Assembly: GCF_015352975.1 (NCBI RefSeq)
Contig: NZ_JACYIZ010000005.1
Location: 1 to 64,000 of the forward strand
Length of the DNA stretch: 64,000 bases
Source of the DNA: Aestuariimicrobium ganziense
Lineage (GTDB): Bacteria > Actinomycetota > Actinomycetes > Propionibacteriales > Propionibacteriaceae
Direction: 5' to 3'
Part shown: positions 16,620-25,396 of the stretch, one piece after another
Layout of the letters: every line of letters starts with the position of its first letter
How positions within the stretch are numbered: the first letter of the stretch is position 1
The notes under the pieces: model-generated
Told to the model about the DNA's origin: nothing
The model's input: the letters and a program-made list of their open reading frames with translations, nothing else
Database searches by the model: none
Position numbers and translations under genes: made by a program

Positions 16620-18041
16620 ATGTTCAAGGGCGCAGACGACCTGCTCGCCTACCTGAAGGACGAGGGCGTCGAGATGGTCGACGTCCGCTTCTGTGACCTG
16701 CCCGGCGTGATGCAGCACTTCACGGTGCCCGCCGGCTCGTTCGGCCCGGAGGTCTTCGAGGACGGGTTGGCCTTCGACGGCAGCTCGATCACCGGCTTCC
16801 AGAAGATCCACGAGTCCGACATGGCGCTGCTGCCCGACCCGACCACCGCGTTCCTCGACCCGTTCCGCAAGGCCAAGACGCTGGTCATCAACTTCTTCGT
16901 GCACGACCCGCTGACCAAGGAGCCCTACAGCCGCGACCCGCGCAACATCGCGCGCAAGGCCGAGGCCTACCTGGCCAGCACCGGCGTGGGCGACACCGCC
17001 TTCTTCGCCCCCGAGGCCGAGTTCTACGTCTTCGACGACATCCGCTTCGAGACCAAGCAGAACGCCTCGTATTACCCCATCGACTCCGAGGCCGGTGCCT
17101 GGAACACCGGCCGGGTCGAAGATGGTGGCAACCGCGGCTACAAGGTCAAGTACAAGGGCGGCTACTTCCCAGTCAGCCCTGTCGACCACTTCGCCGACCT
17201 GCGCGACACCATCGTCAAGCAGATGGAGGCTGTCGGCCTGATCGTCGAGCGCGCCCACCACGAAGTCGGCACCGCCGGCCAGGCCGAGATCAACTGGCGC
17301 TTCGACACCATGCTGTCGAGCGCTGACAACGTCATGAAGTTCAAGTACCTGGTCAAGAACGTGGCCTGGGAGGCCGGCAAGACCGCCACCTTCATGCCGA
17401 AGCCGATCTTCGGTGACAACGGTTCGGGCATGCACGTGCACAGCTCGATCTGGGATGGCGGCCAGCCGCTGTTCTACGACGAGAACGGCTACGGCGGACT
17501 GAGCGATCTGGCCCGCTGGTACATCGGCGGCATCCTCAAGCACGCCCCGGCGCTGCTGGCCTTCACCAACCCGAGCGTCAACAGCTACCACCGTCTGGTG
17601 CCCGGCTTCGAGGCCCCGGTCAACCTGGTCTACTCGCAGCGCAACCGTTCGGCCTGTATGCGCATCCCGATCACCGGCTCGAACCCCAAGGCCAAGCGCG
17701 TCGAGTTCCGCTGCCCCGATCCCTCGTCCAACCCCTACCTGGCGTTCGCGGCCATGCTGCTCGCCGGTCTGGACGGCATCCAGAACAAGATCGAGCCCCC
17801 GGCCCCGATCGACAAGGACCTCTACGAGCTGCCCCCGGAGGAGCACGCAGAGGTGCAGCAGGTGCCCGCGTCGCTGGGCGAGGTGCTGGACGCGCTCGAG
17901 GCCGACCACGAGTTCCTGCTCGCCGGTGACGTGTTCACCCCCGACCTGATCGAGACCTGGATTGAGCTGAAGCGGGCCGAGATCGACGCCATCCGGCTTC
18001 GTCCCCACCCGCACGAGTTCGAGCTCTACTACGCGATCTGA
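16620..18041 (+). CDS. glnA: Type I glutamine synthetase
   Basis: ATP-dependent synthesis of glutamine from glutamate and ammonia, the main ammonium-assimilation enzyme; a cytoplasmic dodecamer. The 473-aa protein has the [10 protein letters not shown]-terminal motif, [10 protein letters not shown] metal-binding glutamate, [10 protein letters not shown] and [21 protein letters not shown]. The adenylylation motif DLYELPPEE is intact (Tyr about residue 402), so GlnE (36.9-39.9 kb) can modify it. The ATG at 16620 has GGAGG five bases upstream and beats an earlier in-frame ATG. A GlnR box lies upstream and a strong terminator downstream. Confidence 0.97.
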   Translation: MFKGADDLLAYLKDEGVEMVDVRFCDLPGVMQHFTVPAGSFGPEVFEDGLAFDGSSITGFQKIHESDMALLPDPTTAFLDPFRKAKTLVINFFVHDPLTKEPYSRDPRNIARKAEAYLASTGVGDTAFFAPEAEFYVFDDIRFETKQNASYYPIDSEAGAWNTGRVEDGGNRGYKVKYKGGYFPVSPVDHFADLRDTIVKQMEAVGLIVERAHHEVGTAGQAEINWRFDTMLSSADNVMKFKYLVKNVAWEAGKTATFMPKPIFGDNGSGMHVHSSIWDGGQPLFYDENGYGGLSDLARWYIGGILKHAPALLAFTNPSVNSYHRLVPGFEAPVNLVYSQRNRSACMRIPITGSNPKAKRVEFRCPDPSSNPYLAFAAMLLAGLDGIQNKIEPPAPIDKDLYELPPEEHAEVQQVPASLGEVLDALEADHEFLLAGDVFTPDLIETWIELKRAEIDAIRLRPHPHEFELYYAI

Positions 18042-18123
18042 GTCACGCGTGGCCTGAGGCACGAGTTGTTTGAGGCGCCGGGTCACCCATCGCGCACCTC
18101 TGAGCCCTTTCCTGCACGAAAAT

Positions 18124-18162
18124 CGAGTTCCCGCACCGTCTTTGGTGCGGGAACTCGTTTTT
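18124..18162 (+). terminator. Intrinsic terminator of glnA
   Basis: Perfect 14-bp stem CGAGTTCCCGCACC / GGTGCGGGAACTCG around GTCTTT, followed by TTTTT. It lies 82 bases after the glnA stop. A closely related hairpin sits at 19066-19103 on the far side of the acetyltransferase gene. Confidence 0.8.
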
Positions 18163-18216
18163 GGTGCGGGGGAAGGGTGGACGAGGGGCCGCCGGCAGGC
18201 ATGGGATGCTGGCGCC

Positions 18217-19023
18217 ATGGCTGAAGCTGATGTGGTCGCCGCCACCGACACCCCTCGGACCCGCACTTCCATCGCGGACGACCTGCGTCGGCTCGGCCTG
18301 TCCGCTGGTGACGTGGTGGTGCTGCACAGCAGCGTCTCGTCCATCGGCTGGGTCGCCGGAGGTGTGGTCGCCGTACTGCAGGCCTTTCAGGACGTGCTGA
18401 CCGAAGCCGGCACGCTGGTCGTCCCCACCCACACCTCGGACCGCACCGACCCACAGCACTGGCAGGCGCCCCCGGTCCCGGCCGAGTGGGTTCCGGTGAT
18501 CCGGGACGAGGTACCCGCCTTCGACCCGGCGCTGACGCCGACCCGCGCCATGGGGATCCTGCCCGAGACGTTTCGCACCTGGCCGGGGGTTCGCCGCAGC
18601 AGCCACCCGCACAACTCGTTCGCCGCGTGGGGTCGGCAGGCGGACGAGATCACCCGCGACCACGCGCTGGCCTGGTCGATGGGGCCCGAGTCACCGCTCG
18701 ACCGAGCCAGGAACCTCGGCGCGCGTGTGGTGCTGATGGGCACCCGCCGCTGCACGATCCTGCACCTGGCCGAGGTGCTGGCCGACGTCTGTGAGCAGCA
18801 GACCCAAGGGGCCGCCGTGCTGGTCGAGGGCGAGCGCCGGTGGGTGACCTTCCCCGAGTGGGTCCACTCCGACGGGGGCTTCCACGACATCCTGGACGAG
18901 CACTGCGCTCGGCACGGCATCACGCCGGGTCTGGTGGGCAACGCCAGCACGCTCGTGCTCGATGCGAGCACGCTGGTGGACGAGGCGGTCGTCCACCTGC
19001 GCACCCATCGTGGGCGCCCCTGA
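18217..19023 (+). CDS. AAC(3) family aminoglycoside N-acetyltransferase-like protein
   Basis: Predicted acetyl-CoA-dependent N-acetyltransferase of the antibiotic_NAT family, 268 aa, cytoplasmic. Family motifs include VLHSSVSSIGWVAGG, GTLVVPTHT, FRTWPGVRRSSHPHNSFAAWG and RVVLMG. Known members inactivate aminoglycosides at the 3-amino group, but many homologues (such as the YokD type) have other roles, so resistance is not proven. The ATG at 18217 is chosen from the family N terminus; upstream in-frame sequence contains the hairpin and is rejected. The gene is bracketed by two related hairpins, which suggests acquisition as a unit. Confidence 0.82.
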   Translation: MAEADVVAATDTPRTRTSIADDLRRLGLSAGDVVVLHSSVSSIGWVAGGVVAVLQAFQDVLTEAGTLVVPTHTSDRTDPQHWQAPPVPAEWVPVIRDEVPAFDPALTPTRAMGILPETFRTWPGVRRSSHPHNSFAAWGRQADEITRDHALAWSMGPESPLDRARNLGARVVLMGTRRCTILHLAEVLADVCEQQTQGAAVLVEGERRWVTFPEWVHSDGGFHDILDEHCARHGITPGLVGNASTLVLDASTLVDEAVVHLRTHRGRP

Positions 19024-19065
19024 GGACGTTCCATCCCCGCCTTGAACCCGTTCCCCCGCCCCAAA

Positions 19066-19103
19066 ATCGAGTTCCCGCACCAACGTTGGGGCGGGAACTC
19101 GAT
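19066..19103. repeat. Hairpin related to the glnA terminator
   Basis: Arms ATCGAGTTCCCGCACC (19066-19081) and GGGGCGGGAACTCGAT (19088-19103), 15 of 16 paired, around AACGTT. Sequence on both sides also resembles that around 18124-18162 (AAAATCGAGTTCCC before, TTATGGTGCG after), so the two are copies about 940 bases apart. It may serve as terminator for the acetyltransferase and the convergent glycosidase gene. Confidence 0.7.
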
Positions 19104-19193
19104 TATGGTGCGCGGGAAGGCGTGGCCGCGAGGTCGAGTGACAGGCGGACGACTCCAGGCGAGGACAGCCCCCAGCGGCCAGAATGACCCGCC

Positions 19194-20870
19194 CTACTCG
19201 GCGCTGAACCAGAACGTGGAGTCGCCGTTGATCTGGCGGGTCTCGACGCGTCCGCTGGGCGAGACCACCCGCAGGATGAACTCGTCGTCGGTGACCAGGC
19301 GCACCGTCCACCCCCAGCCGGTGGGCTCAGCGACCAGGTCTGCCTGCTTGCCGAAGAACCAGTAGTTGTCGATGCCGACCCGCACCTGGCGCTCGGGCAA
19401 CTGCCAGGTGATGCAGTTCGCCTCGGCGTCGGCGGTCACCCCCACCACATGGCTGACGAAGAAGCCGATCGGTCCGATGCCTGACCATCCGATGAAGTCG
19501 CGGCGGTTGTTGTCGCCGGGACCAACGTGGTCGGGCGCGCTGCACTCGTAGACGGTGCCGGTGCCGTCGTGGATGCGGGCCAGGGCGTCGACGTGGTTGT
19601 GTGCGATCCGCCTGGCAAGGTCGTGCAAGCCGTAGCGGTCGAGCCCGGCCACCACCATCTGGTTGGTCGGCGCCCACACAGCCCCACGCCAGTAGCCACC
19701 CTCGGGGTCGAAGTCCGGCTCGTCGGCCGGCACGGTCGGCACCATGTGCACGCGGGCGAAACCGTCGGGGTCCTCCAACGCGCGCACCAGGGCGTGTGCC
19801 CGCTCGATGGGGGCGACCCCCGAGATCAGCGCCCAGAACGCGGCGATCGTGCGCACCGGGGAGCGCTCGAGGTTCTCATCGAGATCGAAGTAGAACTGGC
19901 GCTGCTCGTCCCACATGTGCTCGTTGACCAGGTCACGCAGCCCCAGTTGCCGCTCGACCAGCAGGCTGAGGTCGGCGCCGGTGCCTCGTCCGTGCCGTTC
20001 GAGGGTGGCGGCGATGTCGAGCAGGTTCTCGGCGAACAGCACCATCTGGCAGGCGGTGTCGACCCCGAAGCCCAGGTACTGGTTGCGCGGCGAGTTGTCC
20101 ATGCTCGCCCAGTCGGTGGCATAGAAGCCGGACGAGTGCCGCAGCTGGTCGTCCACCGCCTGGAAGTAGGCGTACAGCGGTGGGAAGACCCGCTCGAGTC
20201 GTCCGATGTCGCCGGTCTGGCGGAAGCTCAGCAGCTCGGCCCAGGCGAAGACGAAGTTGTTGTGCGCGTCGAGGGTGAGCCGGGGTTGGGTGCTGGGTTC
20301 GCGTCCCAAGTCGATGCGGCGCACCGAGTGCAGCCGCTGGTCGATCGGCTCGGCCTCGATCGCCCCCTGCTGCCAGCCGCGGTGGAAGAACGAGTAGAGG
20401 CCGTCGTCGTCGAGGTTGGTCCACCACAGGAAGTCGAGGCCGTCGTCGGCGTAGATCTCTCGGCAGATCTCACCGTTGTCGTGCTGACGGGCGTAGAAGT
20501 TGTCGAGCGAGCGGATGCCGGGCAGGTAGGGGTGGAACAGCCGGGCGAACATCGTGATGAAGGCGGTGTCCCAGAAGAAGATGTTGCCGTTGAAGGCGGC
20601 GTCGAGGAACGGGGTGACCAGCGGGCTGCCTTCGTCGGGCTCGCGTCGGTTGCGGAACAGCACGTCGACGCAGAAGTCGTAGCAGTCGCGAAAGTCGGGC
20701 CGGCCGTCGATGTAGGGGCCGGGCAGGCGGCTGCGCACCTCGTCGAACGGTGGCATCGCAGCGGGTTCGGGCTCGGGAGTGAACCACTGCCCTCGAGGTG
20801 CTGTCTGGATCGTGCGGTAGCGCTCGGCCCAGACCGATCCCTGCGGCAGGAGGTGAACTTCTCGTCCCAT
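19194..20870 (-). CDS. GH63/MGH1-like (alpha/alpha)6-barrel glycoside hydrolase
   Basis: Predicted intracellular exo-glycosidase of 558 aa. Segments such as FFWDTAFITMFARLFHPYLPG, YATDWASMDNSPRN, GGYWRGAVWAPTNQMVVAGL and DFIGWSGIGPIGFF resemble the mannosylglycerate/glucosylglycerate hydrolase and GH63 trehalase-like group. Such enzymes release glucose or mannose from compatible-solute glycosides, but the substrate here is not fixed. The start at 20870 (MGREVHLLPQGS) has AGGGAGA upstream; an in-frame ATG 12 codons earlier is possible. It is divergent from an SDR gene. Confidence 0.82.
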   Translation of the reverse strand: MGREVHLLPQGSVWAERYRTIQTAPRGQWFTPEPEPAAMPPFDEVRSRLPGPYIDGRPDFRDCYDFCVDVLFRNRREPDEGSPLVTPFLDAAFNGNIFFWDTAFITMFARLFHPYLPGIRSLDNFYARQHDNGEICREIYADDGLDFLWWTNLDDDGLYSFFHRGWQQGAIEAEPIDQRLHSVRRIDLGREPSTQPRLTLDAHNNFVFAWAELLSFRQTGDIGRLERVFPPLYAYFQAVDDQLRHSSGFYATDWASMDNSPRNQYLGFGVDTACQMVLFAENLLDIAATLERHGRGTGADLSLLVERQLGLRDLVNEHMWDEQRQFYFDLDENLERSPVRTIAAFWALISGVAPIERAHALVRALEDPDGFARVHMVPTVPADEPDFDPEGGYWRGAVWAPTNQMVVAGLDRYGLHDLARRIAHNHVDALARIHDGTGTVYECSAPDHVGPGDNNRRDFIGWSGIGPIGFFVSHVVGVTADAEANCITWQLPERQVRVGIDNYWFFGKQADLVAEPTGWGWTVRLVTDDEFILRVVSPSGRVETRQINGDSTFWFSAE

Positions 20871-20977
20871 GGGGTTCTCCCTTGTCTTCTTCCAGTATCC
20901 GCCCATTCTCAAGGCCCAGCAACCAAACCAGCGGTCGTCCTCGGGTGGGGTCATCGGCTCCCTCGTAGGGTGGGAAC

Positions 20978-21694
20978 ATGGCACTCATCCTGGTCACCGG
21001 TTCGTCCACGGGCCTTGGTCTCAACGCCGCGCAGGCGCTGGTCGACGAAGGGCACGAGGTGGTGGTGCACGCCCGCTCGGCCGCGCGGATCGAGGGTCAG
21101 CCGTGGCTGCAGCAGTTGCTCGGTGCTGTGCACGGCGACCTCGGCACCCACGAGGGCGCCCGGGCGGTCGCCGAGGCCGCGAACGCGTTCGGACGATTCG
21201 ACGCCGTGATCCACAACGCCGGCGTGATGGATGGCCCCGTGGCCGAGGTCAACGTCGACGCCCCGTACCTGATGACGGCCTTGATGGAGCGACCTGCCCG
21301 GTTGGTCTACCTGTCCAGCGACATGCACCGTGGTGGCTCGGCGTCGCTGCGCGGGCTGTCTGGACGAGGACGCGTCAGCTACTCCGACAGCAAGCTCTAC
21401 GTGACGGCACTGGCGATGGCGGTGGCCCGGTTGTGGGACGACGTCTGCTCGCACGCGGTCGACCCGGGCTGGGTGCCGACCCGGATGGGCGGCTCCGGCG
21501 CCCCGGACGACCTGACCGCGGGGCACCAGACCCAGACCTGGCTGGCCACCGCCGACAACGTGAAGCCGCGCACCGGCGGGTACTGGTACCACCGGAGCAC
21601 CCAGACCCCGCACCGATCGGCACTGGACGAGAACTTCCAGGACGAGTTGTTGGCGGTGCTGGAGTCGCGCACCGGGATCGCTCTGCCCCGCTGA
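20978..21694 (+). CDS. SDR family NAD(P)-dependent oxidoreductase
   Basis: Short-chain dehydrogenase of 238 aa, cytoplasmic, substrate unknown. N-terminal VTGSSTGLGLNAA binds the cofactor, VIHNAGVMDG and VYLSSDMH follow, and the catalytic YSDSK is present. The extension after VDPGWVPTRMGG is normal. TAGGGT ends 6 bases before the ATG, a leaderless start. It is divergent from the glycosidase gene and ends 5 bases before the convergent HIT-like gene. Confidence 0.88.
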   Translation: MALILVTGSSTGLGLNAAQALVDEGHEVVVHARSAARIEGQPWLQQLLGAVHGDLGTHEGARAVAEAANAFGRFDAVIHNAGVMDGPVAEVNVDAPYLMTALMERPARLVYLSSDMHRGGSASLRGLSGRGRVSYSDSKLYVTALAMAVARLWDDVCSHAVDPGWVPTRMGGSGAPDDLTAGHQTQTWLATADNVKPRTGGYWYHRSTQTPHRSALDENFQDELLAVLESRTGIALPR

Positions 21695-21699
21695 CGGCG

Positions 21700-22314
21700 T
21701 CAGCTCGCGGCGGTGCCGCCGACCCGGGTGACCAGGTCGGCCGCCCACACGCGGGCATCGGCGGCCACGTCGTCGAGCGGACGAGGCGGCAGCAGGTCGT
21801 CCCAGTGCGACAGGAAGGTGCCACGCAACTGCAGCATGCCGGTGGGCCGGGCATAAACCCACCAGTGCAGGTGCTCTCCCCCATCGCCCCAGCGGGCGAC
21901 CTGGATGCGAGGGACCGACATGGTCGCGGTCGCGGTCTGCTCGAGGGCGGTCAGCAACTCCCCTTGTCGGCGGGCCTCCTCGGGGGTCATGGTGGCCAGG
22001 TCACAGTGGCGGCGCGGCATCAGGAACATCGCGAACGGCAGGGATGACGACCTGGCCGGCACCACGAAGAACAGTTCGTCCCACCAGACCGCACCCCCGG
22101 TCGCGGGGTCGGCTCCGGTGGCGCAGCTGTGGCAGTCGACCCCGCCGACACCGCGGCGATCAGGTTCGGTCTCGACCGGCTCGTCGAGTGCCTTGACGGT
22201 GAGTTCGCCAGTCCAGGGCCAGCTGGTCCACGAGGGCAGGTCGGTCTCGCGGTGGCCATCGTCCTCGATCGCTCGGACGACGCGGTCGTACCACTGGCGC
22301 GGGGTCTCTGGCAT
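21700..22314 (-). CDS. HIT-like domain protein (hypothetical)
   Basis: Protein of 204 aa not assigned to a named enzyme. The segment VPRIQVARWGDGGEHLHWWVYARP carries an HxH-type motif like HIT/GalT nucleotide-binding proteins, and FVVPARSSSLPFAMFLMPRRHC resembles the preceding HIT strand and helix. CHSC near residue 62 could bind metal. If it is a HIT protein it would hydrolyse or transfer a nucleotide moiety. The start at 22314 (MPETPRQWYDR) is chosen since upstream sequence belongs to an inverted repeat. It converges with the SDR gene. Confidence 0.6.
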   Translation of the reverse strand: MPETPRQWYDRVVRAIEDDGHRETDLPSWTSWPWTGELTVKALDEPVETEPDRRGVGGVDCHSCATGADPATGGAVWWDELFFVVPARSSSLPFAMFLMPRRHCDLATMTPEEARRQGELLTALEQTATATMSVPRIQVARWGDGGEHLHWWVYARPTGMLQLRGTFLSHWDDLLPPRPLDDVAADARVWAADLVTRVGGTAAS

Positions 22315-22355
22315 GGGGCCACTGTGGCACGGCTGGAGCTCGGTCAATTGCCGGG

Positions 22356-22437
22356 TTTGATGGTTTCGCGCCACGCGATTCGCCGGATCGATCGCATTTG
22401 GCCGTTTTCGGCAATCGCGTGGCACGAAACCATCAAA
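22356..22437. repeat. Long inverted repeat, copy 1
   Basis: Arms of 25 bp at 22356-22380 and 22413-22437, 24 of 25 paired, around a 32-base loop; the arm core is GATGGTTTCGYGCCACGCGAT. A second copy with nearly the same arms but a different loop occurs at 62342-62421, 40 kb away. Lies between the HIT-like and esterase genes. Confidence 0.8.
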
Positions 22438-22511
22438 CAGCTGCCAGCACGTGCGGCGGCAAGTAGGTCGGGGCCCCGCTCAGAGTGCGCCCGCAGCGCG
22501 CCGCAGCTCCC

Positions 22512-23549
22512 TCAGGAGCGGAACACTCGGGGGGCTAAGTCGCGCAGGTGCCGTCGCCAACTGGTGAAGGTGTGGCCGTTGGTGCCCTCCACCTCGATGA
22601 AGGTGTAGCTGACGCCGAACTCGTCGAAGACAGCCCGGGTGTTGACGTTGTTGGGCCAGGCGGCGTCCATCTCGTCGCAGTAGATGGCGTGCAGGATCGT
22701 CTGGTCGTTGATGGCCGGGTTGTCGAGCAGGTGACGCCCCTCAGTGCGGAGCCAGTCGATGCCGTCGGGGAAGTAGCCGGAGCTGAAGTCGCCGTACCAG
22801 GCGAAGACCCCGGGCCGCATGATCAACGTGTCCCAGGTGAAGAAGCCGCCCATCGACAGCCCAGCCAGCGCTCGTCGTGAGGGATCGGTGGCGACCGGGT
22901 AGGCCTTCTCGATGGCGGGCAGCAGGTTGTCGACGATCTCGTCCGGTGCCTTGTCAGCGGGTGGGACGACCAGCTGCCCGGGTCCGACGTTGCCAGACAG
23001 CATCATGGCCGGCATCACCACCAGCATCGGCGTGATCGCGCCATCGGCCAGCAGGTTGTCGAGGATGATCGGCGCTCGTCCCTGCACGACCCAGTCGAGC
23101 TCGTCACCACCACCGCCGTGCATCAGCACCAGCAGCGGCAGCGGCTCGTCGTGGGTTCGCGGCGGTGACCAGACCATTGCCCGGCGCTCAGTTCCCACCA
23201 CCTCGGAGTGGTAGGTGAGCGGCTCGACCCGTCCGTGGGGGACGTCGCGCTCCTGGAAGAACTCGGTGCCCGGCCCTGGCACCATCAGCATGGTGTCCTG
23301 CGGGTGGGCCTGGACGACGGTGGGGTTGTCGGGGTCGGCGGTGGGGACGCCGTCGACCACGAAGTGGTACTCGTACCACTCCGGCGGCAGCGGACCGACG
23401 GTGAGGCTCCAGATGCCGTCATCGTCCTTGGCCATGGGGATCGCCTCCGGTGGCCACGGCAGCCAGCCGCCGACCAACCCGACGCTGGTGGCCTCGGGTG
23501 CGGCGAGGGTGAAGGTGACGGTGCGATCGGGGTGCACGGTGGTGGCCAT
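22512..23549 (-). CDS. Esterase family protein with N-terminal E-set (CBM48-like) domain
   Basis: Alpha/beta-hydrolase of 345 aa related to enterochelin/feruloyl esterases. Residues 1-95 form an immunoglobulin-like E-set domain (VTFTLAAPEATSVGLVGGW, WYEYHFVVDG). The catalytic domain has LLVLMHGGGGDELDW, nucleophile GLSMGG, and GTNGHTFTSWR with the catalytic His. No signal peptide is seen, so it is probably cytoplasmic. The start at 23549 (MATTVHPDRTV) has AAGGAG upstream. The ester substrate is unknown. Confidence 0.86.
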   Translation of the reverse strand: MATTVHPDRTVTFTLAAPEATSVGLVGGWLPWPPEAIPMAKDDDGIWSLTVGPLPPEWYEYHFVVDGVPTADPDNPTVVQAHPQDTMLMVPGPGTEFFQERDVPHGRVEPLTYHSEVVGTERRAMVWSPPRTHDEPLPLLVLMHGGGGDELDWVVQGRAPIILDNLLADGAITPMLVVMPAMMLSGNVGPGQLVVPPADKAPDEIVDNLLPAIEKAYPVATDPSRRALAGLSMGGFFTWDTLIMRPGVFAWYGDFSSGYFPDGIDWLRTEGRHLLDNPAINDQTILHAIYCDEMDAAWPNNVNTRAVFDEFGVSYTFIEVEGTNGHTFTSWRRHLRDLAPRVFRS

Positions 23550-23621
23550 CGGGTGCTCCTTGCCTGCGGTTGTCACCAACCTACGTGCGGCGTGGCCCTT
23601 CTGGCCTCCAACCACCCAGGC

Positions 23622-24606
23622 TCACGACAGCTGGATCACCGTGCAGCCCTCGTTGCGCCTGGCCACGGCCACCAGGTCGTCGCGCCACAGCTTCACCGGC
23701 GCGGGCAGCGGATCGCCGATCTGCCTGCCCGTCCGAGCGTGCGGAGTCAGACGGGCCTCGGACCCCAGCACCCAGACGACTCCATCACGCAGCAACCGGG
23801 GTCTGGCGGGTGGTGGCCGAGCACTCGTCCTTGTGCGACGTGCTGGGCGGCGAAGTACTTGCGCTCCCAGAACGTGCTGCCGTCGTTGGCCGACAAGCCG
23901 CGGATAGTCATCACGTCGGGCCGAGGTTCGCCACCGGCCACGGCGTCGGCAGGGCCGCTCTGCACCACCACGACATCGCCGGCGGCTCCGACCACACCGA
24001 ACGAACTCCTGACCCGGCCGTCCCGACGTGGTTCGGGCGCCACCACCGGGACGACCCAGCGCGTGCGTCCGGTCCGTCCGTCGACGGCCATCAGTGAGGC
24101 TCCAGCGTTCTCGGTGTCGGGGATGTCCTGGATCGCGGCCAGAGCCAGCGCCTCGGTGGTGTCGTGCAGCTGGAAGCCAAGCGAGACGCTCTGGCCGATC
24201 TCGAGTTCGGCACGCCACCGCGGATCCTTGGCGTAGCTGGACCACAGCTGCTCACCGCTGGTCAGGTCGACCGAAGCCACAGCGCCGTAGCGCTCGGCGT
24301 CCGGGAAGCCCCGGTGACCATCACCAGGTCGGACGACATCCAGACGCTACCGATGCCGACCAGACCACCGGCGTTCTCGAGCACGACTTCTTGGTTCAAC
24401 GACGGCATGCGTGGCGGTGCGGACTGCACGGTTGAACTGGTGCTGGTGGCTCTGTTTCGCGAGGAGCCGAGGCCACATCCGGCGAGACCGAGTGTGGCGG
24501 AGGCAGCGGCGACAGCGAGCAGGCTGCGTCGTTGGAGGCGAGTGGGTTCGGACGAGGTCCCGGGTATGGCGCTAGGGACGCGCGGGATGGGCCGCGGCGT
24601 TCCCAC
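23622..24606 (-). pseudogene. PQQ-repeat-like lipoprotein gene broken by two frameshifts
   Basis: Three reading frames must be joined to read one protein. From GTG 24606 the first frame gives a lipoprotein signal (SLLAVAAASATLGLAGCGLG) and runs to about 24308, where VMVTG continues in a second frame as FPDAERYGAVASVDLTSGEQLW. That frame continues as a beta-propeller-like sequence (MAVDGRTGRTRWVVPV, GLSANDGSTFWERKYF) until about 23810-23860, where a third frame carries RDGVVWVLGSEARLTPHARTG and the tail LVAVARRNEGCTVIQLS to the stop. The gene was probably a surface PQQ-like propeller lipoprotein. Two single-base sequencing errors would be an alternative explanation. Confidence 0.7.
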
Positions 24607-24612
24607 AGATGA

Positions 24613-24815
24613 TCACTCGCAGGCGACGCCGTCGTTGTCGCGATCGAGATGGCTCGCGTAGCCCGGTTGGCCGCGGTAGATCGGTGCGGCACCTGCCGCG
24701 CGAGCTTCGGAGCAGTTCTTGTAGTAAACGTCCTTCGGAGCCGCGGTCGTGGGCTTGGGCGCCGGCGCCTTCTTCGTCGTCGTGGGCTTAGGCGCAGGGG
24801 CCTTTGAGGTCTGGA
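24613..24815 (-). pseudogene. Excalibur-domain protein, 3' fragment
   Basis: Encodes a Pro/Lys/Thr linker (KAPAPKPTTTKKAPAPKPTT) followed by a complete Excalibur calcium-binding domain: VYYKNCSEARAAGAAPIYRG, then the DRDNDGVACE Ca-binding end. Excalibur proteins are normally secreted, but no signal peptide is found; the sequence further upstream is the antisense of an ion-channel gene, so the 5' part is missing. The stop is 6 bases from the start of the broken lipoprotein gene. Confidence 0.65.
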
Positions 24816-25344
24816 CGGCACATGGACGGTCTGGGGCGCCTTCACAGTCGATCTCGTCGTCCGGCTCTTCCTGGCAGAGAACCGCAGGATGTACGCGCTC
24901 AGTCACTGGTACGACGTGGCCTTGGTGCTGGTGCCGATGCTCCGACCACTTCGGCTTCTGCGACTGTTGGCTCTTCTGCGCATCCTCGACAGGTCGGCGG
25001 CGGGCACGGTGGCCGGACGCGTGCTCGTCTACGTGACTGGCGCTGCGGGCATGGCCGTGCTGCTGGGGGCTCTGGCGGTGCTCGATGCGGAGAGGAAGTC
25101 GCCCGAGGCCAACATCACCGACTTCGGGGACGCTCTCTGGTGGGCCTGCACCACGGTCACCACGGTCGGGTACGGCGACCGCTATCCGGTGACCGGCGAG
25201 GGACGAGCGGTCGCTGTGGTGCTGATGGTCATGGGGATCGGCGTGGTCGGAGCGGTGACCGCAGCGGTCGCCTCGTGGATTCTGCGGCGGGCCCAGGTCT
25301 CGGAGGAGGCAGGCGCCAGACCTGAGCGGAGACACGGTCTCTGA
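24808..25344 (+). pseudogene. Voltage-gated-type potassium channel, N-terminally truncated
   Basis: The frame opens just after a stop at 24805 and reads VWGAFTVDLVVRLFLAENRR, then an S4-like basic helix LRPLRLLRLLALLRILDR, a membrane segment, the selectivity filter TTVGYGDRYP and the last transmembrane helix. This is the second half of a six-helix K+ channel; the first voltage-sensor helices and the start are missing, replaced by the Excalibur sequence. An internal ATG at 24889 could still start a 151-aa pore fragment. The junction with the Excalibur fragment at about 24808 is head to head. Confidence 0.7.
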
Positions 25345-25396
25345 CACCCCTTCAGACCCGGCTGCTCCCAGGGGCCCGCTTGCCTAGACTGAGGAA

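Noticed and set aside
24613..25347. 244-aa reading of the Excalibur protein
   Set aside because: Its N-terminal two thirds are antisense of the K+ channel pore, which has clear TVGYGD coding; only the C-terminal end is genuine.
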